Positions 18,274-25,590 of a DNA stretch of 64,000 bases are shown here, piece by piece. The notes beneath the pieces were generated by a model. The model saw only the letters and a list, made by a program, of their open reading frames with translations. It did not search any database and was not told the origin of the DNA. The stretch's first letter is position 1. The number at the start of each line of letters is the position of its first letter. Origin of the DNA: Sphingomonadales bacterium (GTDB lineage: Bacteria; Pseudomonadota; Alphaproteobacteria; Sphingomonadales; Sphingomonadaceae); NCBI GenBank assembly GCA_016707885.1, contig JADJGU010000001.1, positions 1-64,000 on the forward strand. The letters run 5' to 3'. Made by a program: the position numbers and the translations under genes.

Positions 18274-19761
18274 ATGGAAAAGCCGCGTCAGGGCTTTTGG
18301 GGCCTGTGGAACATTTCGTTCGGCTTCTTTGGCATACAAATCGGGTTCGCGCTGCAAAATGCGAACATGTCGCGCATCTTCCAGTCACTGGGAGAAAGCC
18401 TCGACAATCTGACCGCGTTATGGATTGCGGCTCCATTGACAGGTCTCCTCGTCCAACCCGTGATCGGTCATATGAGCGACCGAACCTGGCTGGGCAAACT
18501 CGGCCGCCGTCGGCCCTATTTTCTGGCCGGTGCTGTCATGGCGTCATTGGCACTGTTCGTTATGCCTCTGGCCCCTGCCCTATGGTTTGCGGCGGTCATG
18601 CTCTGGATACTCGACGCTTCGATTAACGTTTCAATGGAACCATTTCGCGCCTTTGTCGGCGATATGCTGCGCAAGGATCAGCACACGGCTGGCTATTCGT
18701 TGCAGACAGCATTTATCGGCGCTGGCGCAGTGGTCGGTTCGATTTTTCCATGGGTTCTTGACCATCTTGGCGTTGCTAATGAAGTCGCTGGTGGCGGCAT
18801 TCCCGATACCGTGAAATACAGCTTCTGGTTCGGTGGCTTGATCTATTTGTTGTCAGTGCTTTGGACGGTGTTCAGCACGCAGGAATATAGCCCTGCCCAA
18901 TTGCGTGCATTTGGGCAAAAGGGCGCTGAGGGCGATAGCTCGACCATTCGTGCGCTGGCCGCCCGCTCGCCTGTTACCGCCTTCATCTGGATAGCGGCGG
19001 GTGTAGGTGTGGCGTTGCTTGTGTCAGCCACAGGCCTTGAAAAAGAAGTCTATCTGCTGGGCGCGTTGATGGCGGGTTATGGCCTCGCCAGCTTGATCGC
19101 CATCCAGCTGGCCAAAAGTGGGCGCGACAATAATATGCTCAGCCATATTGTCGGAGACTTTTCGGGCATGCCCGACATTATGAAACGACTGGCGCTTGCT
19201 CAGTTTTTCAGCTGGTCGGCGCTGTTCATCATGTGGATCTACACCACGCCGGTCGTCGCCCAATATGCCTTTGGTTCCGCCGACCCGACCTCGACCGCAT
19301 ATAATGAGGGAGGCAATTGGGTGGGCATCCTGTTCGCGGTCTACAATGGCGTCGCCGCACTTGCGGCGCTGTTCGTGTTGCCAAAACTTGCCGAACGCAT
19401 CGGCAAGGTGAAGACGCACATGGTTTGTCTGCTGGCTGGTTCAACAGGTTTCGCGGCCTTCCTGTTCATCCGCGATCCGCAGATACTGCTGCTGGCCGAA
19501 ATCGGCATCGGCATAGCTTGGGCTTCGATCCTCGCCATGCCCTATGCCATCCTCGCCTCAAGCCTGCCGCAAGGCAAGCTCGGCATCTATATGGGGTTGT
19601 TCAACATCTTCATCGTTGTTCCGCAATTGCTGGTGGCGACGGTCATGGGAACAATTCTCAAGGCTTGGTTCCCGACCGAGCCGATCTGGACGATGGCATT
19701 CGCCGCTACCGTCATGGCGTTGGCAGCATTGGCAATGCTTCGGGTCAAGGAAGCAAATTGA
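18274..19761 (+). CDS. MFS/GPH-type sugar transporter (MalY/SuxC-like)
   Basis: A 495-residue inner-membrane protein with about 12 hydrophobic segments. It has motifs of the glycoside-pentoside-hexuronide/sucrose-type symporters: FWGLWNISFGFFGIQIGFAL at the start, GHMSDRTWLGKLGRRRPY between helices 2 and 3, and a central cytoplasmic loop. Such proteins import sucrose or maltose with protons; in Caulobacter, MalY does this for maltose. It follows lacI on the same strand after 102 bases that hold the operator candidate. It would deliver maltose or short maltodextrins to the cytoplasmic GH13 glucosidase. Confidence 0.88.
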   Translation: MEKPRQGFWGLWNISFGFFGIQIGFALQNANMSRIFQSLGESLDNLTALWIAAPLTGLLVQPVIGHMSDRTWLGKLGRRRPYFLAGAVMASLALFVMPLAPALWFAAVMLWILDASINVSMEPFRAFVGDMLRKDQHTAGYSLQTAFIGAGAVVGSIFPWVLDHLGVANEVAGGGIPDTVKYSFWFGGLIYLLSVLWTVFSTQEYSPAQLRAFGQKGAEGDSSTIRALAARSPVTAFIWIAAGVGVALLVSATGLEKEVYLLGALMAGYGLASLIAIQLAKSGRDNNMLSHIVGDFSGMPDIMKRLALAQFFSWSALFIMWIYTTPVVAQYAFGSADPTSTAYNEGGNWVGILFAVYNGVAALAALFVLPKLAERIGKVKTHMVCLLAGSTGFAAFLFIRDPQILLLAEIGIGIAWASILAMPYAILASSLPQGKLGIYMGLFNIFIVVPQLLVATVMGTILKAWFPTEPIWTMAFAATVMALAALAMLRVKEAN

Positions 19762-20131
19762 GGAATGACAAATGGAGAACGCGCAGCCTGAAGGTTGCCC
19801 GGTGTTCTCGAACATCAATTCCGCTGTGCCATTGCTGATGCGCAGCTTTACCAATGCAGCAATTTGGTTCTCGCTTCGACGGTCTCGAGCGTTCGATTTG
19901 AAAGCAGATCCGAATTCGCGGCCCATTCAATTTCCCAAAGCGAAAATCCGCTGGGCAATTTACCCACGTAGATTCCTTGCCCATTCTTTGCGTTTTCGCA
20001 ACATCGCATAGCCGCCTTCCTCCTATCCAATGAACGTCCGGAGAAAACGGGCAAAACAGGGTATCCAGTCATGTGCTCAACAAGACCCTGTGCAGACGAC
20101 TGGATTGCCCCATTTGAAACGGAGACGACCC
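19762..20131. other. Gene-free region before the amyloid-like cluster
   Basis: No convincing coding sequence; the short frames here lack starts with ribosome-binding sites and resemble nothing known. It must hold the promoter of the repeat-protein gene at 20132, but no clear -35/-10 stands out. An 11-base string AATTTACCCAC (19957-19967) recurs, inverted, between the crp-like and luxR-like genes (24937-24947). Confidence 0.6.
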
Positions 20132-20758
20132 ATGAAATTCAAGACTATCCTTGCCGCTTCGGCAATCGTCGTTGCAATGTCGGCTACGCCTGCCTTTGCG
20201 CAAATTACGACCGACACAGATGCAGGTCCGACCACTGGTGGCATTGGCATCGGCAACACGGCAACGTCGACCAGCACATCCACCGATTTGCAAGTCCAGG
20301 ATTCGGGCAATGACAATTCTCAGAATGCGCTGGCTTCGTTCAATACGCTCGGTTCGAATAACACTGACAACAGTGACAATTCGGACAACAGCGATAACTC
20401 GGATAACAGCGACAATTCGCTGAACGATGTGCTGAATGACAAGTCGCAAACCGCGCTTGCCTCATTCAACAGCATCGGTTCGGGTAACACCGACGGCAAC
20501 CATGACAATGGCAACGACAATTCGTCGGTAGTTGCCGATCAGGAACTCAACGCTTCGGTAACGAACGCTCCGGTTCTGGCACTTGCTGGCGTGTCGGCTG
20601 TGAACAGCAACAGCGGCAACAACTCGATCGATGGCAATGCATTTGCTGCCTATTCGGGTATTCTAAACCAGGGCTGGAACAACGGCCAAGGCTCCAACGC
20701 ACAAGCTGCAACCAACATTGCGGCTCGCGGTACGGTGACCTTCGGCGGCGGCGAATAA
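20132..20758 (+). CDS. Exported Asn/Ser/Asp-rich repeat protein, putative amyloid subunit (FapB/FapC-like)
   Basis: A 208-residue protein with a Sec signal peptide (residues 1-23, TPAFAQ). The mature part is very rich in N, S, D, A and G. Two imperfect repeats, SQNALASFNTLGSNNTDN (63-80) and SQTALASFNSIGSGNTDGN (105-123), are separated by a linker of tandem DNS units (six 9-base copies, 20366-20419). A third stretch near residues 170-196 (ILNQGWNNGQGSNAQAATNI) again has the Asn/Gln pattern of amyloid repeats. Spaced repeats joined by low-complexity linkers are the design of Fap subunits; the downstream C39 peptidase and the coiled-coil barrel strengthen that view. The ATG at 20132 follows GGAG; the frame extends further upstream but without a leader. 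It could instead be an adhesin or surface filament. Confidence 0.65.
   Translation: MKFKTILAASAIVVAMSATPAFAQITTDTDAGPTTGGIGIGNTATSTSTSTDLQVQDSGNDNSQNALASFNTLGSNNTDNSDNSDNSDNSDNSDNSLNDVLNDKSQTALASFNSIGSGNTDGNHDNGNDNSSVVADQELNASVTNAPVLALAGVSAVNSNSGNNSIDGNAFAAYSGILNQGWNNGQGSNAQAATNIAARGTVTFGGGE
20366..20419 (+). repeat. Six tandem 9-base DNS-coding units
   Basis: Six consecutive copies of a GAYAAYWSN-type 9-mer encode Asp-Asn-Ser. The codons vary between copies (AGT, TCG, AGC), so the repeat is kept at protein level and is not a fresh slippage product. It forms the linker between two amyloid-like repeats. Confidence 0.8.
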
Positions 20759-20840
20759 GCTGCTTTCGGATTTGGGAGCCGCTGGCCTCGCGGCAGGCGG
20801 CTCCCGATACTCCCCTTACGAAAAGCGACAGGAGGAGAAG

Positions 20841-21266
20841 ATGAAGAATCCATTTTATTTCAGGTCCGCTGCCTTGGTGGCAATCGCCGGGTTACCGGCC
20901 ATAGCCAGCGCGCAGGCGCAGCAAGACCCGATCGAAATTTCCCAGACCGATGATTTGGCAGCCGTCGCAGTTACCGAGCTTGTGATCATCGATATTCCCG
21001 CTTTGGCTGATGTCGAAAATGACGGTGATTTTTCCGATGAGGAACTGGACGCGGCACGCGGTGGTTCGACCATAGTGGTAGGCAATCAGACGCTGAATGC
21101 CGTCAATAGTGGTGGTGTGATCAATGGTGATTTTTCCGCTGGATCAATCAACCTTTCCGACAATGCCCTAACCAACTTTAACGGTTTCGGTAATCTGGTG
21201 ATCAATACCGGTGCGCAAAACAACCTGCAATCGGGGATGAATGTAACCATCAATTTTGCCAATTAG
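20841..21266 (+). CDS. Small exported protein with double-glycine leader motif (FapA-like position)
   Basis: A 141-residue protein with a Sec signal peptide (to about residue 24, ASAQAQ), then an acidic propeptide and a double-glycine processing motif. F64-S65-D-E-E68-L69-D-A-A72-R-G74-G75 fits the bacteriocin-type consensus LSxxELxxIxGG, the leader type cleaved by C39 peptidases. The 66 residues after GG are Asn/Gly-rich (NQTLNAVNSGGVINGDF, FNGFGNLVINTGAQNN) and look like a small beta-forming, amyloid-type core. A very strong AGGAGGAG precedes the ATG. It stands between the repeat protein and the C39 peptidase gene, which is the likely processing enzyme. I do not recognise a named family. 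Confidence 0.65.
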   Translation: MKNPFYFRSAALVAIAGLPAIASAQAQQDPIEISQTDDLAAVAVTELVIIDIPALADVENDGDFSDEELDAARGGSTIVVGNQTLNAVNSGGVINGDFSAGSINLSDNALTNFNGFGNLVINTGAQNNLQSGMNVTINFAN

Positions 21267-21313
21267 GCGAGCCTCGACCAAGCCATTGGCTGCAAGTTCA
21301 GGAGGAATCAGCG

Positions 21314-22048
21314 ATGCGTGCGAAGATCGCCTTGATGGCGGTTGCCTGTGCTCTGACAGCGAGCCCTTTGGTCGCCGGCACGGTAGGTCTGACCCCTGAC
21401 ACGGCCGGTGCAAATTATCGCGTCCGCACGATGAGCTGGGTGGAAATTCCGTTTCGTTCGGTGATCCGCCAGCAGTTCGATTTCAGCTGCGGGTCCGCTG
21501 CGGTGGCAACGCTTTTGACCTATCACTATGGCACGAGAACGCCCGAGGTCGACAGCTTCAAGGCGATGTGGGCTAAGGGGGATCAGGAAAAGATACGACA
21601 GCTCGGCTTTTCGATGCTGGACATGAAGAACTATCTTCAAGCCCGCGGATTGAAGGCTCAAGGCTATAGATTCAAAGTCGCTGACATTGCGGCTGCGGGA
21701 CGACCAGGGATCGCGCTTATAGATCTGCGGGGCTTCAAACATTTTGTCGTTGTAAAGGGGATTCGCGGCAACCGCGTTTTGGTTGGGGATTCAATCCTGG
21801 GATTGACTGAATATTCCGCGCCGGACTTCGAAAAGATGTGGAACGGAATCTATCTCGCGATCGGCGAGTCCGACGGCGCGCGCCGTCCTGTGTTCAATCA
21901 GGCCAGCGATTGGGGACCGTGGTCGAAAGCGCCGCTCAAATCGAATGTGCTGACGGCTTCGGTTGCAGACGTGACCCGCGATATTCCACCCATCTATCAA
22001 TTGCGCCCCGAAATCCTGCTCGATGTCAGGGTTGGCACGGTTCAATAG
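21314..22048 (+). CDS. Periplasmic C39-family cysteine peptidase (FapD-like)
   Basis: A 244-residue protein with a Sec signal peptide (cleavage near residue 21, LVAG) and a C39 (double-glycine) peptidase domain. Oxyanion Gln 53 or 54, nucleophile C59 in FSCGSAAVATLLTYHYG, H143 in GFKHFVVVKG and D159 in VLVGDS are all present. Most C39 domains are fused to ABC exporters and act in the cytosol, but this one is free and exported, as in FapD of the Fap amyloid system. Its probable substrates are the two neighbours that carry GG motifs after their Sec signals. AGGAGG lies 9 bases before the ATG. Genes 20132-22683 run in one direction with short gaps and are probably one operon. Confidence 0.85.
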   Translation: MRAKIALMAVACALTASPLVAGTVGLTPDTAGANYRVRTMSWVEIPFRSVIRQQFDFSCGSAAVATLLTYHYGTRTPEVDSFKAMWAKGDQEKIRQLGFSMLDMKNYLQARGLKAQGYRFKVADIAAAGRPGIALIDLRGFKHFVVVKGIRGNRVLVGDSILGLTEYSAPDFEKMWNGIYLAIGESDGARRPVFNQASDWGPWSKAPLKSNVLTASVADVTRDIPPIYQLRPEILLDVRVGTVQ

Positions 22049-22059
22049 GAGTATATTCG

Positions 22060-22683
22060 ATGAGATATGCCACCCTGATCATAGCTTTTGCCAGCGGATC
22101 TTTCGCGCTGGCACCAGAGGCCAATGCCGCTCAACCCCAACCATATAGCGATGCTACCGCAATCCCCAACGGGGTCGCAGAGCCGTTCGCGTTTGCCGAA
22201 ACAGTCAGCGACGAGCTGCTCGATCGGCAACGCGGCGGCTTTGTCGTTCATGGCATGAATATCAATCTGGGCGCCGATATCCGCACCTATATCAATGGCG
22301 AACTTATGCTGCGAACGACCGTCAGCTGGACCGATACCGGTGTGCTGAAAGAACAGTTCGCTGCGCAAGGGATATCACCCGCCAACGCCAGCAGCCTGAA
22401 CGCCTCCGCACTCGCAAATGGCAAGATCAGCATGGATGTTGGTGGAACGCCGGTTTTCGCTGCCAATGACGGCCAGACGATGCTGATCCACCGCGTGGAA
22501 AACGGACTGCAGAATATATTGGTCAACACCGCAAGCAATCTGGATATCGTCCAGCAGGTCGATGCGTCGATTGAGCTTGGCGGTTATGATGCGTTCCACG
22601 ATAGCATCATCTCCAATCGACTGGCGGACAGCCTCAGCTCGGCTATTGGCGCGATGACAATCGGGTCTGCATTGGGGCAATAA
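22060..22683 (+). CDS. Exported protein with double-glycine leader motif (FapE-like position)
   Basis: A 207-residue protein with a Sec signal peptide (to about residue 23, ANAAQ) and a second double-glycine motif, V49-S50-D-E-L53-L54-D-R-Q57-R-G59-G60. The 147 residues after GG contain beta-type, Asn-rich sequence (HGMNINLGADIRTYINGELM, NLDIVQQVDASIELGG) and end in an Ala/Ser/Gly-rich helix-like tail. It starts 11 bases after the C39 peptidase gene with AGGAG in front. In Pseudomonas the gene after fapD encodes the minor fibre component FapE, so position and leader suggest a similar role, but no direct similarity can be shown by eye. Confidence 0.6.
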   Translation: MRYATLIIAFASGSFALAPEANAAQPQPYSDATAIPNGVAEPFAFAETVSDELLDRQRGGFVVHGMNINLGADIRTYINGELMLRTTVSWTDTGVLKEQFAAQGISPANASSLNASALANGKISMDVGGTPVFAANDGQTMLIHRVENGLQNILVNTASNLDIVQQVDASIELGGYDAFHDSIISNRLADSLSSAIGAMTIGSALGQ

Positions 22684-22794
22684 CAGACCGATGCCTTCCT
22701 GACTGGTGTAAGCGGCCGATCATAGACGGCTTCGATCGACGACCGGTCCGGCGGATCGTTCAGGCATACAGCAATCGACCGCCGCAAACTCCTC

Positions 22795-24108
22795 CTAAAA
22801 AGTGATGGGCAGCCTCAATACCACCGATAGGCCGGGTGCATCCGCTGTTGCGCCTAGCTGCAAACCGAAATTGATCGATTGGCGTTCATCCAGCCGGTAG
22901 GACATGCCAAAGGCAAAAGCGCCACTTTGCAGATGCGTTGATCGCTGCTTGGTTCCGCCGATAATCTGTTCGGTGGGGAAGATATAGGTGTGATTATATC
23001 CCAACGAAAAGGAGAAGCGCGGGTTGAGCGCAAAGCCGAAGCCGATATTGGCACTCGCCGCGTCGCCAGGATCCACCCGACCGACCAGAACGTCACCAAC
23101 CATTCGATCGACATTCTTGGGCAGATGATAAAGGAAACTCATCCCGCCATAGATTACTACCGGGTCTGAGGGCAGCAGAAAGCTCAATCCCGGCTGGATG
23201 CCCCAGAAGCCCGAACCTGTCGGCAGGCCTGTCGCCACCCCGAATGAATCAAAACCCACATCGAAAGGACTTTTGCCCGTCGTGCTTTTTACCCGCAGGC
23301 TGGCGATGCCGATCATCCGATTTTGTTCGGTCGGGGCGTTGACCTGATAGCGAAGTGCGATTTCGGCATCGCCGATGTCCGACTCTTCGAGCTTGAGAGT
23401 GCGGACAATGCCTTCGTCGCGAAGCTGCGTTACTTTTATCCGGTCATGCCGGTACATGACCGGCATGCGACCTTCGATTTCCAGCCGGTCGGTAATTCCG
23501 TAGCGGAGCGCAACAGTACCTACCAGCGAATCACGATCAACATCGCTCGCCTCGATCAATCCGACCTGCAGCCCCGGAATCAGTTCAAATCCCCTGAAAA
23601 CCAGCCGGTTTGCAGACGAGTTCGTATATTCGAACGAGGTGTCCAGCGTCAGCCTGCCTTTCGGCGTCAGAACGCCCTGACCTTCCGGAACCGCCGCCAC
23701 CATAGCCTCAACTGCCGGTTCCGGCGGAGGTGCTTCGCCTACAGGAGATCCGGGGAGCGGACCAGCCGAATCCAGGGACGCTGAAGCCGGCATCTGGTCG
23801 ATTCCTGTGCCCCTCAACTGCCCCAGATCGAAATCACCGGAAGTGCGATTGAGCAGTGTGTCGATAGCTGCTTGTTGCCGGGCGATGGTTTCATTTTGAG
23901 CTTTGATCATTTCGCGCTGCGCTCTGATTTCTGCCCGCATCAATTTCAGTTGCTCGGCGACGCTTGGTTCGGCGACATCATCGCCCGGGCTTTCTGCATC
24001 TCCGTCAAGATCAAGTGCAACGGCCTGTGTCGGTATCGCAATCGCTGCGACCGATACAGCACAACCCAAAGCAGCACGAATGCTGCATCCAGTAAATGTG
24101 CGAGTCAC
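22795..24108 (-). CDS. Outer-membrane beta-barrel with N-terminal coiled coil (FapF-like)
   Basis: A 437-residue protein. The signal peptide covers about residues 1-31. Residues 50-87 (SVAEQLKLMRAEIRAQREMI onward) form a strongly predicted coiled coil, followed by a Pro/Ala linker and, from about residue 150, alternating beta strands of a barrel ending in LRLPITF. FapF, the Fap secretion channel, has the same order and nearly the same length (trimeric coiled coil plus 12-strand barrel). The barrel also resembles the MetA-pathway-of-phenol-degradation type of transporter family. GTG start, with GGGAGA inside the end of the crp-like gene 3 bases upstream, so the two are translationally coupled. 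It converges on the peptidase cluster. Confidence 0.7.
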   Translation of the reverse strand: MTRTFTGCSIRAALGCAVSVAAIAIPTQAVALDLDGDAESPGDDVAEPSVAEQLKLMRAEIRAQREMIKAQNETIARQQAAIDTLLNRTSGDFDLGQLRGTGIDQMPASASLDSAGPLPGSPVGEAPPPEPAVEAMVAAVPEGQGVLTPKGRLTLDTSFEYTNSSANRLVFRGFELIPGLQVGLIEASDVDRDSLVGTVALRYGITDRLEIEGRMPVMYRHDRIKVTQLRDEGIVRTLKLEESDIGDAEIALRYQVNAPTEQNRMIGIASLRVKSTTGKSPFDVGFDSFGVATGLPTGSGFWGIQPGLSFLLPSDPVVIYGGMSFLYHLPKNVDRMVGDVLVGRVDPGDAASANIGFGFALNPRFSFSLGYNHTYIFPTEQIIGGTKQRSTHLQSGAFAFGMSYRLDERQSINFGLQLGATADAPGLSVVLRLPITF

Positions 24109-24111
24109 TGC

Positions 24112-24810
24112 TTATCTCCCTAATGCTGTTGCAGGAGCCATGGCCAAAGCGCCGATCCGATCAATTTGCTCGTATGACGTGTCTCGGCCCTCGCCATCGG
24201 CAAGTAGTCGCAACAGATGCGGATTACGGATCGTGATCGACTGCGGGCCGTTGAGGCCTATGATCTCGCGTCGCGCCAGTTCTGACAGGGTACGGCTTAC
24301 CGTATGGATCGTCAGCCCCAGATGGTCGGCGATGTCGGCGCGCGTCATCGGCAGGTTCAGCGAGTCGCTACCGCCGATGCGCCAAGCTGTCGCCAATAGG
24401 AATGCCGCCACGCGCTCGTTCGCGGTTCTGCGCCCGAGAAGCGAAATGCAGGATTGTGCGTGGTTCAAAGCGCTCTGCAAAAGGCTGCTCGCTTCGGGAA
24501 TTTGATTGGATGCTATCGCAGAACCCATAGACTTGCTGCACCGGGTTAAAGTTACGGCGGTCACAGCCTCGGCGGAGGAACGATATGTTTCAGCATCAAT
24601 GCCGAATACGTCGCCGCTATAATAGAAACCTGTCAGCTGGCGGTGCCCGTCTCGATATAGGAAGCACGTTCTCACCGTGCCGGATTCCACCTGATACCAG
24701 TCGGTTGCAGGGTCGCCCTGGGCGTAGATGATCTCGCCTTTGCGAAATTTGAGCGATGTATGCGAATAACGTGCAGCCGGATGGGCTGTTTGACCGCTAA
24801 GCCTGAGCAT
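24112..24810 (-). CDS. Crp/Fnr-family transcriptional regulator
   Basis: A 232-residue regulator with an N-terminal cyclic-nucleotide-binding-like beta-roll (FRKGEIIYAQGD, GTVRTCFLYRDGHRQLTGFY, GDVFGIDAE). The C-terminal winged helix contains ADIADHLGLTIHTVSRTL. The pattern resembles FixK/FNR-type proteins without the N-terminal cysteine cluster, so direct oxygen sensing through Fe-S is unlikely. It sits 3 bases before the FapF-like gene on the same strand and probably controls that gene and the facing amyloid-like operon. It is divergent from the small LuxR-type gene across about 310 bases. The signal is unknown. Confidence 0.85.
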   Translation of the reverse strand: MLRLSGQTAHPAARYSHTSLKFRKGEIIYAQGDPATDWYQVESGTVRTCFLYRDGHRQLTGFYYSGDVFGIDAETYRSSAEAVTAVTLTRCSKSMGSAIASNQIPEASSLLQSALNHAQSCISLLGRRTANERVAAFLLATAWRIGGSDSLNLPMTRADIADHLGLTIHTVSRTLSELARREIIGLNGPQSITIRNPHLLRLLADGEGRDTSYEQIDRIGALAMAPATALGR

Positions 24811-25122
24811 TTTACATTCCCTTTGCTGGCGCGGCCCATTTTCTTGTTTTTTGGGGTTCGCTGGCTAGCCTAAACGGCCAAGGAATTGCTGGCTATTGCA
24901 TGGATTTCGCGGGTGCTTTGCCATTGAGGGAAACATGTGGGTAAATTTACTTAGTGTATTTTACAATTGGGTTTAACTTAGGATATATGCTAGACGATCA
25001 GCGCCGGTTGACGGGGTTATGTTGTTGTCAATTTGGTGCATAACAGAGGGCAAGATTGAAGCAGCACCCGTTCCGGGACTTGCCAGAACTGAATTTAGAG
25101 CTGCACGCTGAAAACAATTGGG
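24811..25122. other. Divergent regulatory region between crp-like and luxR-like genes
   Basis: About 310 bases without a supported gene, clearly more A+T-rich around 24930-24980 than its surroundings. It must hold promoters in both directions. GTGGGTAAATT at 24937-24947 is the inverse of a string upstream of the repeat-protein gene. No FNR-type TTGAT-N4-ATCAA site was found. Confidence 0.5.
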
Positions 25123-25422
25123 TTGCAAAACGGTTTTACTGGTCGCGTCAGTTTCAATGACGAAGAGGATAATACTGTGTTGCACATCGATCCGCAAAGC
25201 GGAGTTCCGGCACTTACCGCCCGGGAACAACAGGTTTTGGAATTAGTAGCGCAAGGTTTGTCAGCCAAAGAAACCGCGCAGGAAATCGCAATAGCGCCCC
25301 GCACCGTTGAACGTCATATCGAAAATGTCAGATTGAAGCTGCGCGCAAGAAATCGCACACATATGGTGACATTGGCGCTGGAGCTGGGACTGCTGCATTT
25401 CGACGGCGCGGAAGCTGCCTGA
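25123..25422 (+). CDS. Stand-alone LuxR/GerE-type HTH protein
   Basis: A small protein (99 residues from the TTG at 25123, or about 81 from the GTG at 25177) that is little more than a LuxR-type DNA-binding domain. It contains LTAREQQVLELVAQGLSAKE, then TVERHIENVRLKLRARNRTH and a final helix. It has no receiver or autoinducer domain, so it would act as a simple DNA-binding switch in the manner of GerE or CsgD-like outputs. The start codon is uncertain; no strong ribosome-binding site distinguishes the options. Its place next to the amyloid-like cluster suggests it regulates that cluster. Confidence 0.75.
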   Translation: MQNGFTGRVSFNDEEDNTVLHIDPQSGVPALTAREQQVLELVAQGLSAKETAQEIAIAPRTVERHIENVRLKLRARNRTHMVTLALELGLLHFDGAEAA

Positions 25423-25590
25423 AATGTTCTGGTCCGATCGTGATCTTTGCAGCAGCGTAGACGGGTAGGAGCCGAAGCGATTTGTTCAAACTGCAATCAT
25501 TTGCGACAGCGTAGACACTGCTGAGCCCCGCAAATCTGTACGCATTTGTCTTGAGTTTCTCAAATAGCCGCAGCCAACTCCTGCGACAAG

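Noticed and set aside
19772..20011. 79-residue open frame between the MFS transporter and the repeat protein
   Set aside because: No ribosome-binding site, no recognisable features, and codon use unlike neighbouring genes.
20366..20419. Tandem repeats as a CRISPR array
   Set aside because: The units are 9 bases with no spacers and keep a reading frame (Asp-Asn-Ser); no cas genes are nearby.
20132..20758. Repeat protein as a CsgA/CsgB curlin
   Set aside because: The curlin S-x5-Q-x-G-x2-N-x-A-x3-Q spacing is not present, and no csgEFG-like genes adjoin; the C39 peptidase and coiled-coil barrel point to Fap instead.
24811..25590. Left attachment-site copy of the tRNA-Leu 3' end
   Set aside because: No match to TGGTGCCCAGAAGAGG was seen here or further left within the window.
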